A DNA stretch of 64,000 bases from Bradyrhizobium sp. NAS96.2 (GTDB lineage: Bacteria; Pseudomonadota; Alphaproteobacteria; Rhizobiales; Xanthobacteraceae): the NCBI RefSeq assembly GCF_001908235.1, contig NZ_LGHK01000100.1, forward strand, positions 1 through 64,000. The letters run 5' to 3'. The notes below the pieces were generated by a model, which was not told the DNA's origin, did not search any database, and saw only the letters and a program-made list of their open reading frames with translations. Of this stretch, positions 34,729-46,624 are shown one piece after another. The translations under genes were made by a program, and so were the position numbers. Position 1 is the first letter of the stretch. Every line of letters starts with the position of its first letter.

Positions 34729-35316
34729 TTAACTGCCCTTGGGCTTCTTGCCGTCCGCCTTGTCCTTCAGCGCCTTCAGGGCGGCGAAGGGATGATTTTC
34801 CGGGTCCGGCGCTTCAACCTCTTGTTCAAAGACCGCATCCACCTTGCGCGGATACGGGTCGATGCCGAGGAAAAGCGCATCGGTGGCAAGCCGGCCGATG
34901 TCGATGAAGCCGCCGACGATCGGCTCCGGCGGGTCCGGCGTCTCCTCGTCACTCTCCTCGGCGTCGTCGACCAGGTCGGCCATTTGCGGGATCTGCTCCG
35001 GCGGCGCGAACACCACGTCGATCGGCTCATCGATCTCGTTCTCGATCGGATCGAGCGTCACCACGCAGGTCTGCCCGACCCTCGCCTGAACCCGGCCGGT
35101 GACGTGATAGCTGCCGTCGCGCTTGGGCTGCAGATCGAACTCCGCCTGCGCGGACATGACTTCCCGCAACTCCGCGGCATCGGCCATCGCCTTGCGCGCC
35201 GCCTCGTCGGCTACGATCGCACGATGCAGCCCGGTCTCGGGGATCTGCGCGACGTTGACGAGCACCCGCCAAGGATCGCGATCACGCTCGGGCCGCCCTG
35301 TGCTGCCGCCGCTCAT
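34729..35316 (-). CDS. DUF177 (YceD) family protein
   Basis: The 195-residue protein has the YceD core: VTGRVQARVGQTCVVTLDPI, ENEIDEPIDVVFAPPEQ and VGGFIDIGRLATDALFLGID, with a conserved single cysteine. YceD proteins take part in 23S rRNA and ribosome biogenesis, and usually precede rpmF, which is absent here. The start at 35316 (MSGGSTG) overlaps the upstream chaperone stop by four bases; ATG 35355 is a longer, less likely choice. Confidence 0.9.
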   Translation of the reverse strand: MSGGSTGRPERDRDPWRVLVNVAQIPETGLHRAIVADEAARKAMADAAELREVMSAQAEFDLQPKRDGSYHVTGRVQARVGQTCVVTLDPIENEIDEPIDVVFAPPEQIPQMADLVDDAEESDEETPDPPEPIVGGFIDIGRLATDALFLGIDPYPRKVDAVFEQEVEAPDPENHPFAALKALKDKADGKKPKGS

Positions 35317-35864
35317 GCCGCGCTCCCCGCAACCTGTGGCGCCGGAAAGCGCCATTCACCCTGGGTCAGCGCCGCACGGTCGGCGCGTGCCAATTCGGCC
35401 AGCGCTGCCCGGGCATAGGCGGCCAGTTCGCGGGCCTTGTCGATGTTCTGACCATTGAGGATGTTCTTGCAGAACGACTCGGCCAGGGCCTGGTCGCTGT
35501 CGGTCAGCGCCAGGTCATAGGCCGCGGTGCGGCCGTAAAAGGCCTCGCCGAACGCCTGCATGCGCTTCGGCACCGTGAGGTCGCCGACGCCCATTTCCCT
35601 GAGATTGTCGTCCATGTCGATGCAGAAATGATCGAACAGGGCCTGCGACAGCTCCCCGCCGCCCTCGACGGATTTTAATCGCCGCAACACCATCCACAGG
35701 TGCATCAGAAGCAGGTCAAAACGGCCGTTAACCGTGTCCGGAACGCCCAAGTCACGGTAAAATAACGGTTCTCGCGCCTGCGTCACGATCATGCCATAGA
35801 TGGTCTCAATGGTGCTGCGCGCGGGCACCCGGGGTCTTTTGAAGTGATTGAACGGCCAAAGCAT
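35313..35864 (-). CDS. Ubiquinol-cytochrome c chaperone (CBP3/UQCC1 family)
   Basis: The 183-residue protein matches the CBP3 family: STIETIYGMIVTQAREPLFY, DLGVPDTVNGRFDLLLMHLW and FCIDMDDNLREMGVGDLTVP, then QAFGEAFYGRTAAYD. It assists cytochrome bc1 assembly. ATG 35864 opens MLWPFNHFK; the longer open frame upstream reads through the divergent bamE gene and is not conserved. It is coupled to the DUF177 gene downstream. Confidence 0.93.
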   Translation of the reverse strand: MLWPFNHFKRPRVPARSTIETIYGMIVTQAREPLFYRDLGVPDTVNGRFDLLLMHLWMVLRRLKSVEGGGELSQALFDHFCIDMDDNLREMGVGDLTVPKRMQAFGEAFYGRTAAYDLALTDSDQALAESFCKNILNGQNIDKARELAAYARAALAELARADRAALTQGEWRFPAPQVAGSAA

Positions 35865-36001
35865 AGCGGGTTCCGGCTGCCGGCCCCCCAAAGGACGCCT
35901 GTTGAGGGCTCGCCCATTGGAGCTCGGCATGATTGCAATCCATTGAGCTGCCCGGTACGTCAATGCTCCGGCCGATGCAAGGGGACGGATCAGTTCCGCC
36001 G

Positions 36002-36481
36002 ATGAACCACACTCTTCCCAAACCGTCTCGCGCGGCTTTCGCGCGCGGGTTCTTCGCGCGCTTCCGCGCCATCGCGGTCGTTGGCCTGTTCTGCGCCGCC
36101 GCGCTCGGCGGCTGCGCCGGTGAGCAATTCCAGAAGGGCTACATCCTGCCCGACGGCGCGCTCGAGCAGATTCCGATCGGCGCGAGTCAGGATCAGGTGC
36201 TGATCGTGCTCGGCACGCCCTCGACGGTCGCAACGCTGGACGGCGAGGTGTTCTACTACATCTCGCAACGGACCTCGCGTCCAGTCGCCTTCATGAATCA
36301 GCGGGTGGTCGACCAGCGCGTCATCGCGGTCTATTTCGACAAGAACCGGCAGGTGCGCCGGCTTGCCAATTACGGCCTGAAGGACGGCAAGATCTTCGAC
36401 TTCGTCAGCCGGTCCACGCCGACGTCGGGCCAGGAAATGTCCTACCTGACACCGCTGTTCAAGCTGCTGAGCTTTAACTAG
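36002..36481 (+). CDS. bamE: Outer-membrane assembly lipoprotein BamE (SmpA/OmlA)
   Basis: The 159-residue lipoprotein has a membrane segment and lipobox ALGGC, then the BamE domain: KGYILPDGALEQIPIGASQD, VLIVLGTPSTVATLDGEVFYY and IAVYFDKNRQVRRLANYGLK. It stabilises the Bam complex that inserts beta-barrel proteins. ATG 36002 is chosen because it begins the basic start of the signal; upstream frame lies in the divergent region with the chaperone gene. Confidence 0.95.
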   Translation: MNHTLPKPSRAAFARGFFARFRAIAVVGLFCAAALGGCAGEQFQKGYILPDGALEQIPIGASQDQVLIVLGTPSTVATLDGEVFYYISQRTSRPVAFMNQRVVDQRVIAVYFDKNRQVRRLANYGLKDGKIFDFVSRSTPTSGQEMSYLTPLFKLLSFN

Positions 36482-36575
36482 CGCGTAAGGAACTGCGCCA
36501 GTTTGTCGCTTGCCCGACGGGCAAGCGCTCCCCTAGGCTTGCTCACAAACAAGAGCCTGAGCAGGGGGTAAGCGC

Positions 36576-37583
36576 GTGAGAGCCAAGAGTTTTTCCCGTC
36601 GTACGGTATTGTCCGGCACGGCCGCGTTGGCGGCCGCATCGATCCTGCCGCGCGCAAGCTTGGGGGCCGGCGACTGGCGGCCGACCGAGACCGTTCGGAT
36701 CATCGTGCCGGCAGCAGCCGGCGGCTCGACCGACGTGATGGGACGGCTGCTTGCCGCGCATTTGCAGCCGCTCTGGGGCCAGTCGGTGGTGGTGGAGAAT
36801 CGCTCCGGCGCCGGCGGCACCATCGGCACATCAGAGGTCGCGCGCAGCAAGGGCGACGGCCACACCATCCTGATCGGCAATCCCGGCCCCAACGCGATCG
36901 CCTTCAGCATCTTCCGCAATCTGACCTACAAGGCCGACCAATTGCAGGCGGTCTCCAACATGATCCGGATCCCGAACATCGTCTCGGCGCATCCGTCGAC
37001 CGGCATCAAGTCGATTCCGGAACTGATCGCCTTTCTGAAGAAGAACCCCGACAAGCTCACCTATGGCTCGTCCGGCACCGGACAGAGCCCTCACCTCACC
37101 GGCGCCTGGTTCCTGCAACTCACCGGGTTGAAGATGACGCACGTGCCATTCCGCGGCGCTGGCCCTGCGCTGCAGGCCGGGCTCGCCGGCGACATCCAGA
37201 TCCTGTTCGACAATCTCTATCCGTCGCTGCCGCAGGTGCTGGACGGCAAGCTCAACGGGCTCTGCGTCACCACGACCGACCGCAGCGAGTCCGCGCCCAA
37301 TCTGCCTGTCATGCGCGAGGGTGCGCCGGAACTCGCAAAATTCGATGTCGCGTCCTGGTTCGGCGTATTCCTGCCGAAGACCGCGCCCGCGCCCGTGATC
37401 GACGAGCTGAACCGCCAGATCAAGGCGATGCTGGAGCGCGACGACGTCAGGAAGAACATCGCTGGCATGGGCGCGCGCGCCGACTACGGCACGCCGCAGC
37501 AATTCTCCGATTTCGTCGATGCCGAGACCAAGAAGTTCGCCGCGATCATCGAAAAGGAAGGGCTCCAGATGGAGGTCAAGTGA
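36576..37583 (+). CDS. Bug-family (TctC-like) periplasmic solute-binding protein
   Basis: The 335-residue protein begins with FSRRTVLSGTAALAAASILP, a twin-arginine-like signal, and has VRIIVPAAAGGSTDVMGRLL, ENRSGAGGTIGTSEVARSKG, LTYGSSGTGQSPHLTGAWFL, HVPFRGAGPALQAGLAGDI and APAPVIDELNRQIKAML. GTG 36576 is preceded by GCAGGGGG. As at 9329, no transporter membrane genes are adjacent. The bound solute is unknown. Confidence 0.92.
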   Translation: MRAKSFSRRTVLSGTAALAAASILPRASLGAGDWRPTETVRIIVPAAAGGSTDVMGRLLAAHLQPLWGQSVVVENRSGAGGTIGTSEVARSKGDGHTILIGNPGPNAIAFSIFRNLTYKADQLQAVSNMIRIPNIVSAHPSTGIKSIPELIAFLKKNPDKLTYGSSGTGQSPHLTGAWFLQLTGLKMTHVPFRGAGPALQAGLAGDIQILFDNLYPSLPQVLDGKLNGLCVTTTDRSESAPNLPVMREGAPELAKFDVASWFGVFLPKTAPAPVIDELNRQIKAMLERDDVRKNIAGMGARADYGTPQQFSDFVDAETKKFAAIIEKEGLQMEVK

Positions 37584-37592
37584 CCGCGCAGC

Positions 37593-37690
37593 CGTCATTC
37601 CGGGGCGATGCGAAGCATCGAACCTCAGATGCGCAATTGCGCATCGGGGAATCTCGAGATTCCGGGTTCGGTCCTGCGGACCGCCCCGGA
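37593..37690. repeat. GTCATTCCGGGGCG-type intergenic repeat
   Basis: It begins GTCATTCCGGGGCGATGCGAAGC, contains the inverted pairs ATGCGCAATTGCGCAT and GGAATCTCGAGATTCC, and ends GCGGACCGCCCCGGAA. It sits between the Bug gene and the small convergent gene. Confidence 0.7.
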
Positions 37691-37756
37691 AGGACTTCGG
37701 TTGGACCTACCCGCTTTGCTAATACGAATCCTTTCCGGAGCACGCTCTGGCTCATT

Positions 37757-37912
37757 CTACGACGACTTGTTGATCTTCTTGACCTTGGCGTCGGTTGCTT
37801 CAATCGACATCGCCAGCTCCATGATTGCCTGCGACAGCAGCTCGATGGCCTCCTTCTGATCCTGCGACTTGGAGGCGCGCAGCGCATAGTTCCGGGCGGA
37901 TGAGAGCGACAT
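37757..37912 (-). CDS. Small helical protein of 51 residues
   Basis: The minus-strand frame encodes MSLSSARNYALRASKSQDQ, then KEAIELLSQAIMELAMSIEA and TDAKVKKINKSS. It is one amphipathic helix pair with basic ends and no membrane segment. CGGAGAT stands seven bases before the ATG at 37912, an excellent ribosome site, and codon use is like that of the neighbours. Below the usual length cut-off, it is easily missed. The function is unknown; no family is recognised. Confidence 0.8.
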   Translation of the reverse strand: MSLSSARNYALRASKSQDQKEAIELLSQAIMELAMSIEATDAKVKKINKSS

Positions 37913-37970
37913 CGATTGATCTCCGTTTGGTTAGCGTCTGGTTCTCAGCGGATACCGTTGGCGGAATACA

Positions 37971-38093
37971 CCGTCATTGCGAGGAGCGACAGCGACGAAG
38001 CAATCCATGTCCCCGCTTGTGAAGCGATGGATTGCTTCGCGGAGCCTGTCATCGGGCGCGCGTTCGCGCGACCCTTTGGCTCGCAATGACGGT
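37971..38093. repeat. CCGTCATTGCGAG palindromic repeat, full element
   Basis: The ends ACCGTCATTGCGAGGAGC and CTCGCAATGACGGT pair, and the inner part has AAGCAATCCATG and GATGGATTGCTTCG. A shorter copy is at 16264-16330. It lies 25 bases before the hppA terminator. Confidence 0.8.
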
Positions 38094-38117
38094 GCGATAT
38101 TTCCCGCCCCCCTTGAA

Positions 38118-38152
38118 ACAAAAACCCCGCGGCTCGCACCGCGGGGTTTTGC
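38118..38152 (-). terminator. Intrinsic terminator of hppA
   Basis: The stem ACCCCGCGG / CCGCGGGGT with a seven-base loop (about 38123-38147) is followed on the minus strand by TTTTTG, 21 bases after the hppA stop codon. Confidence 0.88.
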
Positions 38153-38172
38153 AGTCGTCTATGTCGCGACGC

Positions 38173-40293
<2,121 letters not shown>

Positions 40294-40516
40294 TGAATGT
40301 TGCCTCAGATCCTTGATGTAACCCCCCGCGCCTTCTTGTGCCGCTAGGGGGCGGCAGGCGCTTATTTTGCGAGGACAACCCTCCCCAAAAACGGATTGCC
40401 TCAAATCGGGCGCGACCTTGCCAAAATCGTTACCGCTGCGCAACGCCACCTGCGGCCGAAAACGCCGATATCGGCAGCTATTTAGAAGGAAAATCGGCGC
40501 AGTCCGGCCGGGAATT

Positions 40517-41518
40517 CTAGAAATGGCTGTAGGACAGCCGCTTCAACTTCAGTTCCCTGCCCTGCCCGTCGAGGAAGCTTGGTGGTGACGAACCGGCAAT
40601 GAGGCCGCCGATGGCGGTCACAGTGACCTTGGCCTGGCGTGCCTCTCGCAGGAAGGCGTCTGTGCGATCGCCAGGCACCGCGCACAGAAGTTCGTAGTCG
40701 TCGCCGCCAGCGACCAGGGTCTCGATCCCAACCGCCTTGCGTGCGAGCAGCCCCGCGGCCGCTGATGACAATGGGACGCTGGGCACGTCGATCACGGCCG
40801 TCACACCGCTGGCTGCACAAAGCTTGGCCAGATCGCCGGCGAGACCGTCGGACACATCCATCGCCGCGCTGGCGTGGGCGCGGACGGCACGGGCAAGTGC
40901 GTTGCGCGGCTGCGGAACACGGTAGCGGGCGGCAAGAAAATCCCGCCCGGCGGCATCGTCCGCCAGCGCCGCCGCGACCGGACCTCCTTGCAGCACATCG
41001 AGACCGAGCGCGGCATCGCCGATCGTGCCGGTGACGAACACGCGGTCGCCCGCCTGCGCGCCAGCGCGATGCACCATCTTGCCCTGCGGCAGCCGGCCGA
41101 ACGCGGTGATCGAGATCATCAGCGGCCCTGGCGTGGAGACTGTATCGCCGCCGAGCAGCGGACAGCCAAAATCGACCGCGTCCTCGCCAAGCGCCCGGGC
41201 GAACGGCTTCAGCCAGCTCTCATCGACCTTGCGCACGGCCAGCGTCAGCACGAAGCCTGCAGGCGTAGCTCCCTTGGCCGCGATGTCGGACAGGTTCACC
41301 CGCAGCGCCTTGCGCGCCAGCGTGTCGGGTGGATCATCGGGGAGGAAATGCACGCCCTCGACGATGGCATCGGTGGTGACCACGATGTCCTCGCCGGCCG
41401 CCCGCAGCGCGGCGGCGTCGTCGTCGAGGCCGAACGCGCCCGGATCGGTCGCCAGCGGCTTGAAATAGCGCGCGATCAGGGAGTCTTCGCCGGAGGCCGG
41501 TTTGCTTGCTTCGGTCAT
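40517..41518 (-). CDS. thiL: Thiamine-monophosphate kinase
   Basis: This enzyme phosphorylates thiamine phosphate to the active diphosphate. The 333-residue protein has LDDDAAALRAAGEDIVVTTD, ARKALRVNLSDIAAKGATPA, LLGGDTVSTPGPLMISITAF, GDRVFVTGTIGDAALGLDVL and MDVSDGLAGDLAKLCAASGV, the order of the PurM-like ThiL fold. ATG 41518 is preferred; upstream frame is repeat DNA (41522-41641). It follows nusB in the conserved order. Confidence 0.97.
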   Translation of the reverse strand: MTEASKPASGEDSLIARYFKPLATDPGAFGLDDDAAALRAAGEDIVVTTDAIVEGVHFLPDDPPDTLARKALRVNLSDIAAKGATPAGFVLTLAVRKVDESWLKPFARALGEDAVDFGCPLLGGDTVSTPGPLMISITAFGRLPQGKMVHRAGAQAGDRVFVTGTIGDAALGLDVLQGGPVAAALADDAAGRDFLAARYRVPQPRNALARAVRAHASAAMDVSDGLAGDLAKLCAASGVTAVIDVPSVPLSSAAAGLLARKAVGIETLVAGGDDYELLCAVPGDRTDAFLREARQAKVTVTAIGGLIAGSSPPSFLDGQGRELKLKRLSYSHF

Positions 41519-41521
41519 CAA

Positions 41522-41641
41522 CCCGTCATCCTGAGGTGCGAGCGGAGCGAGCCTCGAAGGATGCACGGCCCCGGCTCTGCCACCGAGCCACGCCGCCACC
41601 CTTCGAGGCCTCCGCTTCGCTGCGGCACCTCAGGATGACGG
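41522..41641. repeat. Palindromic repeat CCGTCATCCTGAGG...CCTCAGGATGACGG, copy 2
   Basis: The ends CCGTCATCCTGAGGTGCGAG and GGCACCTCAGGATGACGG pair, with internal CCTCGAAGGATG and CCCTTCGAGG. It interrupts the otherwise tight nusB-thiL spacing. Copy 1 is at 26388-26494. Confidence 0.85.
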
Positions 41642-41667
41642 CTACAGCAAGAGTTGTCGCCTAGAAC

Positions 41668-42162
41668 TTAGCCCCGCACAAACTCGTCGCCGCGGAACTG
41701 GCGCGCGATCTGGTCGAGCACGGCGTTGACCATGCCGGTCTCGTCCTTCTCGACAAAGGCATGCGCGACGTCGACATATTCGGACACCACCACGCGGCCC
41801 GGCACGTCCTTACGGTGCTCCAGCTCATAGGAGCCCGCCCGCAATACCGCGCGTAAAATCGCGTCGATCCGCTTCAGCGGCCAGCCCTTCGACAGCGCCT
41901 CGTCGATCAAGGGATCGAGCTTGGCCTGGTCGCGCACCACGCCGGAGACGACATCGCGGAAGAACGCCGCTTCCGCCGGCAGATATTTGTCGCCCTCGAC
42001 CTCGTTGCCGAGCCAGTGGCTCTCGAACTCGGCGAAGATGTCGTTGATGCCGGCGCCGCCGATGTCCATCTGGTACAGCGCCTGCACGGCGGCGAGCCGT
42101 GCCGCGCCGCGCCGGTTGGCTTTCCGGTCAGCTTGTTTGCCGGGTTTGTTGTTGTCAGCCAT
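41668..42162 (-). CDS. nusB: Transcription antitermination factor NusB
   Basis: The 164-residue protein has RRGAARLAAVQALYQMDIGG, the helical DPLIDEALSKGWPLKRIDAI segment and ILRAVLRAGSYELEHRKDVP with VVVSEYVDVAHAFVEKDETG, all standard NusB motifs. It binds boxA RNA with S10 in rRNA antitermination. An N-terminal basic tail (KQADRKANRRG) is typical of alphaproteobacteria. Its start is two bases after the ribH stop. Confidence 0.97.
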   Translation of the reverse strand: MADNNKPGKQADRKANRRGAARLAAVQALYQMDIGGAGINDIFAEFESHWLGNEVEGDKYLPAEAAFFRDVVSGVVRDQAKLDPLIDEALSKGWPLKRIDAILRAVLRAGSYELEHRKDVPGRVVVSEYVDVAHAFVEKDETGMVNAVLDQIARQFRGDEFVRG

Positions 42163-42164
42163 GG

Positions 42165-42656
42165 TCAGGCCCTTGCCAGGCGGCGTTTGATCCGCAGCAT
42201 CGCGATCGCCGCCCGCGCGGCGTCGCCGCCCTTGTTCAGCTCGCTGGCGCGCGCCCGCGCCCAGGCCTGCGCCTCGGTGTTGACGGTGAGGATGCCGTTG
42301 CCGAGCGGGAATTTCCGGCTCACGGCCAGATCCATCAAGCCGCGCGAGGATTCCTGCGAGACGATCTCGAAATGGATGGTATCGCCGCGCACCACGCAGC
42401 CGAGCGCGATCGCCGCGTCATAAGGCTTGCCGTTCGCCGCAGCCGCATCGATCGCAATCGCGATCGCGGCCGGAATCTCCAGCGCGCCGGGCACCGTGAT
42501 CACGTCGTGGCTGGCGCCGGCGGTCTTCAGCTCCGCCAGCGCGCCTTCCAGCAGCGCATCCTGGATGTCGTCATAAAACCGGGCCTCGACGATCAGCACG
42601 CGAGCGCCTGTGATGTTGGTCTGGTCCTTCAGGGGTGCGCGCCGCGCGTCAGCCAT
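42165..42656 (-). CDS. ribH: 6,7-dimethyl-8-ribityllumazine synthase
   Basis: The penultimate enzyme of riboflavin synthesis; its 163 residues have ARVLIVEARFYDDIQDALLE, ITVPGALEIPAAIAIAID, YDAAIALGCVVRGDTIHFEI and PLGNGILTVNTEAQAWARA. The lumazine synthase active site GAxE and the GDTIHFE helix are intact. ATG 42656 (MADARRAPLK) is preferred over 42668. About 215 bases separate it from ribE; I see no FMN riboswitch there. Confidence 0.97.
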   Translation of the reverse strand: MADARRAPLKDQTNITGARVLIVEARFYDDIQDALLEGALAELKTAGASHDVITVPGALEIPAAIAIAIDAAAANGKPYDAAIALGCVVRGDTIHFEIVSQESSRGLMDLAVSRKFPLGNGILTVNTEAQAWARARASELNKGGDAARAAIAMLRIKRRLARA

Positions 42657-42871
42657 TGCAATAACCAATCGGAACTTGGGGAGGATTTGTGCAGCGTTTT
42701 AGGCGCAGCAGGTGGTAAAGCCAAGGGCAATACTGGCCCGGATGTCACCGCGATCGACCTGATTTTTCAGGTCGGCTTCGTCAGCAATGCATGGGATATT
42801 CGGCCGGAAGTCGCCCGGACCGAATTGGCACATAAGGACGTCCGGCTCCGCCGCAATGCCCCGGATCGAGG

Positions 42872-43480
42872 CTATTTCATCTCCGACAGCCGCGCGGCGT
42901 AGCGGGCCATCAGATCGACCTCGATATTGACCTCGCTGCCGGCCTTCCAGCCGCTCAGGGTCGTGACGCTGAGCGTATGCGGGATGATCAGCACCGAAAA
43001 CGTGACGTCGTCGACCGTGTTCACGGTCAGCGACACGCCGTCCAGTGTGACCGAGCCCTTCGCCGCGATGAAACGCGCCAGTTCGCGGGTGGTTCTGAGC
43101 TCGAAGCGCGCCATGTCGGGCAGATCGTCGCGCTTGACGATGGTGGCAATGCCGTCGGCATGCCCGGCCACGATGTGACCACCGAGCTCATCGCCGATCT
43201 TGAGCGCGCGCTCGAGGTTGAGCTTGCCGCCCTGCCCCCAATGCTTGGCCGTGGTCATGCCGAGCGTCTCGGCCGCGGCATCGACGTCGAACCAGGTCTT
43301 GCCGTCGGCGGTGCCGGAGGCGACCACGGTGAGGCAGACGCCGTTGCAGGCGATCGAGGCGCCGTCCGCGATCGTGGTCTGGTCGTAGTCGCAGGCAATC
43401 CGCATCCGGTGCAGCTGCCCCTGCGCGACTGGCTTCAGGCTGGTGATCTCGCCGACATCGGTGACAATTCCGGTAAACAT
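42872..43480 (-). CDS. ribE: Riboflavin synthase alpha chain
   Basis: The 202-residue protein begins MFTGIVTDVGEITSL and consists of two lumazine-binding repeats, each with a G-E-L/S pattern: SIACNGVCLTVV in the first and SVTLDGVSLTVNTVDDVTFS in the second. It dismutates two lumazine molecules into riboflavin. It overlaps ribD by one base (TAATG), so the pair is coupled. Confidence 0.97.
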   Translation of the reverse strand: MFTGIVTDVGEITSLKPVAQGQLHRMRIACDYDQTTIADGASIACNGVCLTVVASGTADGKTWFDVDAAAETLGMTTAKHWGQGGKLNLERALKIGDELGGHIVAGHADGIATIVKRDDLPDMARFELRTTRELARFIAAKGSVTLDGVSLTVNTVDDVTFSVLIIPHTLSVTTLSGWKAGSEVNIEVDLMARYAARLSEMK

Positions 43481-44628
43481 TACGCACGCTCGTAGATATT
43501 GAGACTGTCTTTGCCGAGGGTTTCGCTAGCACGAAGGCGGAAGGTCGGCGACTGCGTGATTGCGTCGAGCGGCATTGCGCCCAGCGCGGGAACGCCATCG
43601 GCGCCGATCGCATCGGGCCCGCGCAACAGCCAGATTTCATCGACGAGGCCGGCTGCCACGAAAGAATTTGCCACGCGAGACCCGCCCTCGACCAAGAGCC
43701 GCGTGACTCCCTTCTCCGCCAGCGCATGCAAGACGGCGGGCAGATCGAGCCCGTGAGGCGTGCTGGCGGCAACGCGGATCACCTGCGCACCGGCAGCGCC
43801 AAGCTTCACCGCAGCGGGTGCTTCCGCCAAGTCAGACGTCATCAACCAGAGCGGCGTCTCGCGCGCGGAATGCACCATTCGGCTGTCGCCCGAGATCCGC
43901 AGCGCACGATCCAGCACCACGCGCACCGGCGAGCGCGCCGCCATGCCGGGCAGCCGGCAGGTCAGCAGCGGATCGTCGGCCTTGACCGTGCCGATGCCGA
44001 CCAGGATCGCATCGCTCTGCGCGCGCAGCAGATGCACCCGGGTCCGCGCGGCCTCACCGGTGATCGCAACCGGCTTGTGGCCGTGGGCGGCAATCTTGTC
44101 GTCGGCGGATACCGCAAGCTTGAGGACCACATGCGGGCGCTTCTCCGTGATCCGGAGGAAATGTCCGGCATGGTCGTGCGCGGCCTCCGCCTGGCACAAT
44201 CCGACATCGACCGCGATGCCGGCGGCGCGCAGTTTCGCGTGCCCCTTCCCGCCGACGTCCGGATTGGGGTCCTCGATCGCCGACACCACGCGGGCGAGCC
44301 CGGCTGCGACGACGGCGTCCGCACAAGGCGGCGAGCGCCCGAAATGCGAACACGGCTCGAGCGTGACATAGAGCGTGGCGCCGCGCGCCGCGTCGCCGGC
44401 GCGCCGCAGCGCCTCGACTTCGGCATGCGGGCGGCCGCCTGCTTGCGTCCATCCCCGGCCGACAATCACGCCGTCCTTGACGATCACGGCCCCGACCGCC
44501 GGATTGGGCCAGGTGCGCCCGAGCCCGCGGCGGCCGAGCGCGAGCGCGAGCTGCATGAAGCGCAGATCGGCGGCTTTGGCCTCTTTGGATTTCTGCGCGA
44601 ACTGGTCTTCGAGAATGCGAAAGATCAT
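43480..44628 (-). CDS. ribD: Bifunctional riboflavin deaminase/reductase
   Basis: The 382-residue protein joins an N-terminal zinc cytidine-deaminase-like domain (PHAEVEALRRAGD, LYVTLEPCSHFGRSPPCADA with H, two C and catalytic E) to a C-terminal reductase domain (RPHVVLKLAVSADDKIAAHG, DAILVGIGTVKADDPLLTCR, LLVEGGSRVANSF). It performs the second and third steps of riboflavin synthesis. The start ATG 44628 overlaps the nrdR stop by four bases. Confidence 0.97.
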   Translation of the reverse strand: MIFRILEDQFAQKSKEAKAADLRFMQLALALGRRGLGRTWPNPAVGAVIVKDGVIVGRGWTQAGGRPHAEVEALRRAGDAARGATLYVTLEPCSHFGRSPPCADAVVAAGLARVVSAIEDPNPDVGGKGHAKLRAAGIAVDVGLCQAEAAHDHAGHFLRITEKRPHVVLKLAVSADDKIAAHGHKPVAITGEAARTRVHLLRAQSDAILVGIGTVKADDPLLTCRLPGMAARSPVRVVLDRALRISGDSRMVHSARETPLWLMTSDLAEAPAAVKLGAAGAQVIRVAASTPHGLDLPAVLHALAEKGVTRLLVEGGSRVANSFVAAGLVDEIWLLRGPDAIGADGVPALGAMPLDAITQSPTFRLRASETLGKDSLNIYERA

Positions 44629-45107
44629 TTTCGCAACGTTGCGAGCCGCGGATCCTCTTCGCCGGTCAACTCGTCGAGCACCGCCTCGAAATCCTTGGCC
44701 TCGCGGAAATTGCGATAGACCGAGGCGAAGCGCACATAAGCGACGTCGTCGAGCTGGCGCAGATGCTCCATCACGATCTCGCCGATCGCCTCGGATGAAA
44801 CCTCCGCCTCGCCGCCGCTTTCGAGCTCGCGCACGATGGTCGAGACCATCTTCTCCACACGCTCGGACTCCACCGGGCGCTTGCGCAGCGAGATCTGCAG
44901 CGAGCGCACCAGCTTGTCGCGATCGAACGGCACGCGGCGGCCGTTGCGCTTGATCACGGTGAGCTCGCGCAGCTGCACCCGCTCGAAGGTCGTGAAGCGG
45001 AAGTTGCAGGCCATGCACACACGCCGCCTGCGGATCACGGCGGAGTCCTCGGTCGGACGCGAGTCCTTGACCTGCGTATCGAGAGAATTGCAGCTCGGGC
45101 AGCGCAT
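44625..45107 (-). CDS. nrdR: Transcriptional repressor NrdR
   Basis: The 160-residue protein has a zinc ribbon, MRCPSCNSLDTQVKDSR to VCMACNFRFTTFERVQ, with four cysteines, followed by an ATP-cone domain (LTVIKRNGRRVPFDRDKLVR). It represses ribonucleotide reductase genes according to the ATP/dATP balance. It lies between glyA and ribD, the usual alphaproteobacterial order. Confidence 0.98.
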   Translation of the reverse strand: MRCPSCNSLDTQVKDSRPTEDSAVIRRRRVCMACNFRFTTFERVQLRELTVIKRNGRRVPFDRDKLVRSLQISLRKRPVESERVEKMVSTIVRELESGGEAEVSSEAIGEIVMEHLRQLDDVAYVRFASVYRNFREAKDFEAVLDELTGEEDPRLATLRK

Positions 45108-45126
45108 CCGACGGGACCTTTACCTC

Positions 45127-46425
<1,299 letters not shown>

Positions 46426-46624
46426 CGGCGAAATATCTCCACCGCCGCAAGCCTTTACTTAGGATGCGGACGGTCACGAGTGGCGGTCGAAGCTGGTTTC
46501 AGAGCGTTATCACATCGCCCCAAAATGGCCAAGCGGTTGCGGTCCCCGGCGGTCAATTATGCCAGATATGGTGGGGACGGCGGGGATTGCCACTCTCGAT
46601 CACGGACCGCGCCGGAACCCGCCT

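Noticed and set aside
35865..36233. N-terminal extension of the CBP3-type chaperone
   Set aside because: The extra 123 residues are Arg-rich antisense of bamE.
42657..42871. Possible FMN riboswitch in the riboflavin operon
   Set aside because: The 215-base gap between ribE and ribH lacks the conserved FMN aptamer blocks; only a short GACCTGA-type hairpin is seen.
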